DNA of 64,000 nucleotides, from contig OZ238267.1 in the NCBI GenBank assembly GCA_965178585.1, positions 682,001-746,000 of the forward strand, given 5' to 3'. The translations under genes and the position numbers were made by a program. Position 1 is the stretch's first letter. Each line of letters starts with the position of its first letter. Shown piece after piece: positions 60,818 to 64,000 of the stretch. The stretch is from Marifrigoribacter sp965178585. GTDB lineage: Bacteria > Bacteroidota > Bacteroidia > Flavobacteriales > Flavobacteriaceae. Under the pieces are notes generated by a model. The model searched no databases, was not told the origin of the DNA, and saw only the letters and a program-made list of their open reading frames with translations.

Positions 60818-61330
60818 CTACCAATTTGCTAAAGAAGCATTAAATATATCTTGTGTAATTCTTTCAAAAATAACATTAATCGCTTCATCTTTTTGTGATC
60901 CTACCAATTGAGCACTTCCATCGTAATCATAATAAAAAGAAAAACGTTGATCAAAATCTTTTAATTCTTCTTTGGTATTATAAAACTGAACATTAACACT
61001 TATAGTTAATCTGTTTTGCGCTGCTGTAATATCTGAAGTAGCTGTAATAGGAGCAATGTAATATTCTACAATTTCACCTTCAAATATTAAGTCGCCACTA
61101 CTATTTACTAAATCTAAATTGGTTTGATTAAGCAAGAGATCTTGTAACATTAAGGTGAAATCTCTATCGATTCCAGGTTCTACAATTGGAGCATTATTTT
61201 TAAAGTAATTGACTTGAAAAGTTTTGGTGGTGCTATAATCTATATCTGCACCAGTAAACGAATATGTGCCACAACCTTGAAGTACAATGGAAAATAAAAT
61301 TAACGCAAATAGAGGTCTAAAAAATTTCAT
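60818..61330 (-). CDS. lptE: LPS assembly lipoprotein LptE
   Basis: A 170-residue lipoprotein (signal MKFFRPLFALILFSIVLQGC, lipobox LQGC) followed by GTYSFTGADI and the LptE-like core FKNNAPIVEPGIDRDFTLML, LIFEGEIVEYYIAP and AAQNRLTISVNVQFYNT. In the Bacteroidota this is the usual form of the LptE partner of the LptD barrel at the outer membrane. It is 27 bases after the sigma-54 activator gene and 34 bases before the TPR-like gene, all on the minus strand. Confidence 0.88.
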   Translation of the reverse strand: MKFFRPLFALILFSIVLQGCGTYSFTGADIDYSTTKTFQVNYFKNNAPIVEPGIDRDFTLMLQDLLLNQTNLDLVNSSGDLIFEGEIVEYYIAPITATSDITAAQNRLTISVNVQFYNTKEELKDFDQRFSFYYDYDGSAQLVGSQKDEAINVIFERITQDIFNASLANW

Positions 61331-61357
61331 AAGTAATGATACAAATATGAGGTTAAT

Positions 61358-62653
61358 TTACAAATTATATTGTTTTATTTTACGATAAAGTGTTCTTTCT
61401 GAAATCCCTAATTCCTCGGCTGCATCTTTTCTTTTTCCATCGTATTTTTCAAGAGATTTTTTAATTAATTCTAATTCTTTTTCTTGAATGGATAAGTTTT
61501 CTTCTTCTTCAATATCTTCAGCATAGGTATAATTATTTGAAGAGTCTGTCTCCTGAGTATAAGAATCTGGAGAGCTTTCAGGAATATTGAGAACTTCAAC
61601 ACGCTCTGTAGGTGAAACAAATTCATTATCGACTAGGTCTGCTAATGATTCTTCTGTTTTTTGGGTATCGCTATGCATTTTGTTTATGATGTTTGAATGT
61701 TCTTCTTGAACTTTAGAATTATTTCCAGATTTCATTAATTCTAAAGTTAATTTTTTTACATCATTGAGGTCGCGTTGCATATCAAAAAGAACCTTATATA
61801 ATAATTCTCTTTCATTACTAAAATCACTTTCTTTTTTTCCTGTTTCAATAACTGCAGGAAGGTTTCTTCCAACATCTTTCAAATAATTTCTTAGCGTAGT
61901 ATAGTTGATATTTCTATCCTTTTCTAAAACCGATATTTGCTCAGCAACATTTCTTAATTGTCGAATGTTACCACCCCAATTATATTTTAATAATAAATCT
62001 GTAGCTTGTTCGTCCAGCCTAATGGTAGGCATCTTATATTTTTGAGCAAAATCTGATGCAAATTTCCTGAATAATAAATGAATATCTTCTGCACGTTCAC
62101 GTAAAGGTGGTAAGTTTATTTCTATAGTGCTTAAGCGATAATATAAGTCTTCTCTAAATTTTCCTTTAGCAATGTTTTCTGCCATATTGATATTGGTAGC
62201 AGCTACAATCCTAACATCGGTTTTTTGTGTTTTTGAAGAACCAACTTTTAAAAACTCTCCATTTTCTAAAACTCTTAATAACCTAACTTGAGTAGGTAGC
62301 GGAAGTTCGCCAACTTCATCTAAAAAAATAGTTCCACCATCTGCAACTTCAAAATATCCGCTTCTAGTTGAAGTAGCTCCGGTAAAAGCTCCTTTTTCGT
62401 GTCCAAACAATTCACTGTCAATAGTTCCTTCTGGAATTGCTCCACAGTTAACGGCAATGTATTTATTGTGTTTTCTGTGAGATAAGGAATGTATAATTCT
62501 AGGAATACTTTCTTTACCTACACCACTTTCACCAGTTACTAAAACAGAAATATCGGTTGGTGCAACGAGAATTGCTTTTTCGATAACTCTATTTAAAGTT
62601 GGATCATTTCCAATGATTCCGAAACGTTGTTTTGTTGCTTGTATTGATTCCAT
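61358..62653 (-). CDS. Sigma-54-dependent transcriptional activator (AAA+ and Fis domains)
   Basis: A 431-residue enhancer-binding protein with no receiver domain. The AAA+ core starts at once: Walker A GESGVGKE (41-48), GAFTGA in HEKGAFTGATS (88-93), which contacts sigma-54, and DGGTIFLDEVGEL as Walker B. A low-complexity linker (about 275-395) leads to the Fis-type helix-turn-helix (KRKDAAEELGISERTLYRKI, about 406-425). It activates RpoN promoters; the target genes are unknown. I see no sigma-54 promoter in the window. It sits between miaB and lptE on the same strand, possibly in one operon. Confidence 0.92.
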   Translation of the reverse strand: MESIQATKQRFGIIGNDPTLNRVIEKAILVAPTDISVLVTGESGVGKESIPRIIHSLSHRKHNKYIAVNCGAIPEGTIDSELFGHEKGAFTGATSTRSGYFEVADGGTIFLDEVGELPLPTQVRLLRVLENGEFLKVGSSKTQKTDVRIVAATNINMAENIAKGKFREDLYYRLSTIEINLPPLRERAEDIHLLFRKFASDFAQKYKMPTIRLDEQATDLLLKYNWGGNIRQLRNVAEQISVLEKDRNINYTTLRNYLKDVGRNLPAVIETGKKESDFSNERELLYKVLFDMQRDLNDVKKLTLELMKSGNNSKVQEEHSNIINKMHSDTQKTEESLADLVDNEFVSPTERVEVLNIPESSPDSYTQETDSSNNYTYAEDIEEEENLSIQEKELELIKKSLEKYDGKRKDAAEELGISERTLYRKIKQYNL

Positions 62654-62679
62654 ATTGTTAGTTTACTAATGAAATATAT

Positions 62680-64000
62680 TTAATTATTATCAGAATATCC
62701 TACGGCTTCTCCAATTAGAGTAGCGCTTGTGCAATCGTTAATTTTTACCATTACAAAATCACCTACTTTATAGTTTTCTTTAGGAAAAACGGCAACGGTA
62801 TTTTGTGATGTTCTACCTGCCCAATGTTGATTGCTTTTTTTAGATTCTTTTTCAATTAAAACCTCAAAAGTGTGGCCTACAAATGCTTCGGTTCTAAATG
62901 CACAATGTTCTCTTTGAAGTGCTACAATCTCTGCTAATCTTCTGCTTTTAACATCTTCTGGAACATCATCTTCAATTTTTCTAGCTGCTAAAGTTCCGGG
63001 TCTTTCAGAATAAGCAAACATATAACCATAGTCGTATTTTACATACTCCATTAAACTTAAAGTGTCTTGATGATCTTCTTCTGTTTCAGTAGGAAATCCT
63101 GTAATCATGTCTTGTGAGATAGAGCATTCAGGAAGGATCTCTCGAATGTTGTCGATCAATTCCATATATTCTTCTCGTGTATGTTGACGATTCATTTCCT
63201 TTAATATTCTAGTGCTTCCACTTTGAACAGGTAAATGAATGTAATCACATATGTTTTTATGTTTTGCCATGGTATGTAAAACATCAATCGACATATCTTG
63301 TGGATTGGAAGTTGAAAAACGAAGGCGCATTTTTGGTTGTGCTATAGCTACTAAATCTAGTAATTGAGCAAAATCGGTTGCAGTTGCCTTTTGGATATCT
63401 GAAGCTTTTTTAAAGTCTTTTTTAAGACCGCCGCCATACCACAAATAACTATCTACATTTTGACCTAGTAAAGTAATCTCTTTATATCCTTTTTTGGCTA
63501 AATCGTTTACTTCTTCTAATATACTTTGTGGATCTCTACTTCTTTCTCTACCTCTTGTAAAAGGAACCACACAAAATGTACACATATTATCACATCCTCT
63601 GGTGATACTTACAAATGCAGTGACTCCATTACCTCCCAATCTTACCGGGGAAATATCGCCATAAGTTTCATCTTTTGATAAGATTACATTTACTGCGTCC
63701 CTTCCGTCATCTACTTCTTTAATTAAATTTGGCAGGTCTTTATAAGCATCTGGTCCAACAACTAAGTCTACAATTTTTTCTTCTTCTAAAAACTTTTCTT
63801 TTAAGCGTTCAGCCATACAACCCAAGACACCAACTTTCATTCCTGGATTTATTTTTTTTACAGCATTGTATTTTTGCAAACGTTTTCTAATAGTTTGTTC
63901 TGCTTTATCACGTATTGAGCACGTATTTACTAATACTAAATCTGCGTCTTCAAGGTTTTGAGTGGTATTAAAACCTTCCTTGTCAAGTATCGAAGCTACA
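62680..64000 (-). CDS. miaB: tRNA-2-methylthio-N6-dimethylallyladenosine synthase MiaB (5'-truncated by the window)
   Basis: The frame is open to the right edge; 439 residues are visible and the N-terminus lies outside. The first iron-sulfur site is partly seen in VNTCSIRDKAEQ, then GVLGCMAERLKE, the radical SAM cluster RGCDNMCTFCVVPFTRGRE (C-x3-C-x2-C) and a C-terminal TRAM domain (HTFEVLIEKESK, GDFVMVKINDCTS). MiaB adds a methylthio group to i6A37 of tRNAs. Annotations starting at the ATG 63879 would lose the first cluster. The stop lies 27 bases before the sigma-54 activator start. Confidence 0.95.
   Translation of the reverse strand, partial: VASILDKEGFNTTQNLEDADLVLVNTCSIRDKAEQTIRKRLQKYNAVKKINPGMKVGVLGCMAERLKEKFLEEEKIVDLVVGPDAYKDLPNLIKEVDDGRDAVNVILSKDETYGDISPVRLGGNGVTAFVSITRGCDNMCTFCVVPFTRGRERSRDPQSILEEVNDLAKKGYKEITLLGQNVDSYLWYGGGLKKDFKKASDIQKATATDFAQLLDLVAIAQPKMRLRFSTSNPQDMSIDVLHTMAKHKNICDYIHLPVQSGSTRILKEMNRQHTREEYMELIDNIREILPECSISQDMITGFPTETEEDHQDTLSLMEYVKYDYGYMFAYSERPGTLAARKIEDDVPEDVKSRRLAEIVALQREHCAFRTEAFVGHTFEVLIEKESKKSNQHWAGRTSQNTVAVFPKENYKVGDFVMVKINDCTSATLIGEAVGYSDNN

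Overview
The window is a low-GC (roughly one third G+C, by eye) chromosomal segment of a marine-type member of the Bacteroidota, most likely family Flavobacteriaceae. Reasons: a type IX secretion (T9SS) C-terminal sorting domain, exosortase XrtF with its companion protein, an HYC_CC_PP-type protein, a GYDIA-type GHMP kinase beside a degradative-type HMG-CoA reductase, TonB-dependent receptor architecture, -7 elements of the form TAnnTTTG, weak Shine-Dalgarno signals and many signal peptides ending in a Q after S/A. There is no prophage, intact insertion sequence or CRISPR array. About 60 protein genes, one tRNA and several intrinsic terminators are supported.

Layout. 1-4605 (+): 3' end of an envelope/export cluster (truncated protein, HlyD-like adaptor, TolC-like protein, beta-barrel protein, GH113-like lipoprotein). 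4602-10539 (-): an eight-gene arsenosugar biosynthesis operon (peroxidase-like protein, ArsS radical SAM enzyme, secreted rhodanese, TIGR04282 transferase, purine nucleoside phosphorylase, ArsM, DUF547 protein, TIGR04283 glycosyltransferase). 10631-16438: beta-barrel protein, Na+/H+ antiporter with an RluE-like pseudouridine synthase directly behind it, M61 peptidase, PepSY membrane protein and lipoprotein. 16439-16997: tRNA-Phe and its terminator. 16998-24734 (+): coaX, outer-membrane protein, TPR protein, lptC, small membrane protein, CNNM/CorC transporter, PpiD-like chaperone. 24789-27007 (-): GHMP kinase and HMG-CoA reductase (mevalonate route). 27152-33212 (+): dipeptidyl peptidase, two POT peptide transporters and a thioredoxin-like protein, i.e. 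a peptide-scavenging module.

33221-38009 (-): ComEC, NlpC/P60 lipoprotein, lpxB, small membrane protein, surE. 38176-42303 (+): C-terminal processing protease, OppC-like permease, NUC1-type nuclease. 42300-47905 (-): rodA-mrdA-mreD-mreC-mreB elongasome operon in transcription order mreB to rodA; then purH. 49685-52523: MacB-type permease, GAF/fRMsr protein, exosortase XrtF (apparently with a CTG start) and its partner. 52594-55715 (+): HYC_CC_PP protein, TonB receptor and HMA-domain protein, probably copper-related. 55771-57139 (-): a leucine-rich-repeat T9SS-secreted protein split by a (TA)9 tract. 57253-64000 (-): groEL/groES, a small inverted-repeat element, secG, TPR-like protein, lptE, sigma-54 activator and the 5'-truncated miaB.

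Most notable points: the arsenosugar cluster; the TA microsatellite that breaks the LRR gene exactly where seven units would restore a perfect repeat register (possible phase variation); two terminator-like hairpins lying inside the first codons of lptC and of the OppC-like permease; the probable CTG start of xrtF; and a MITE-like element upstream of groES.
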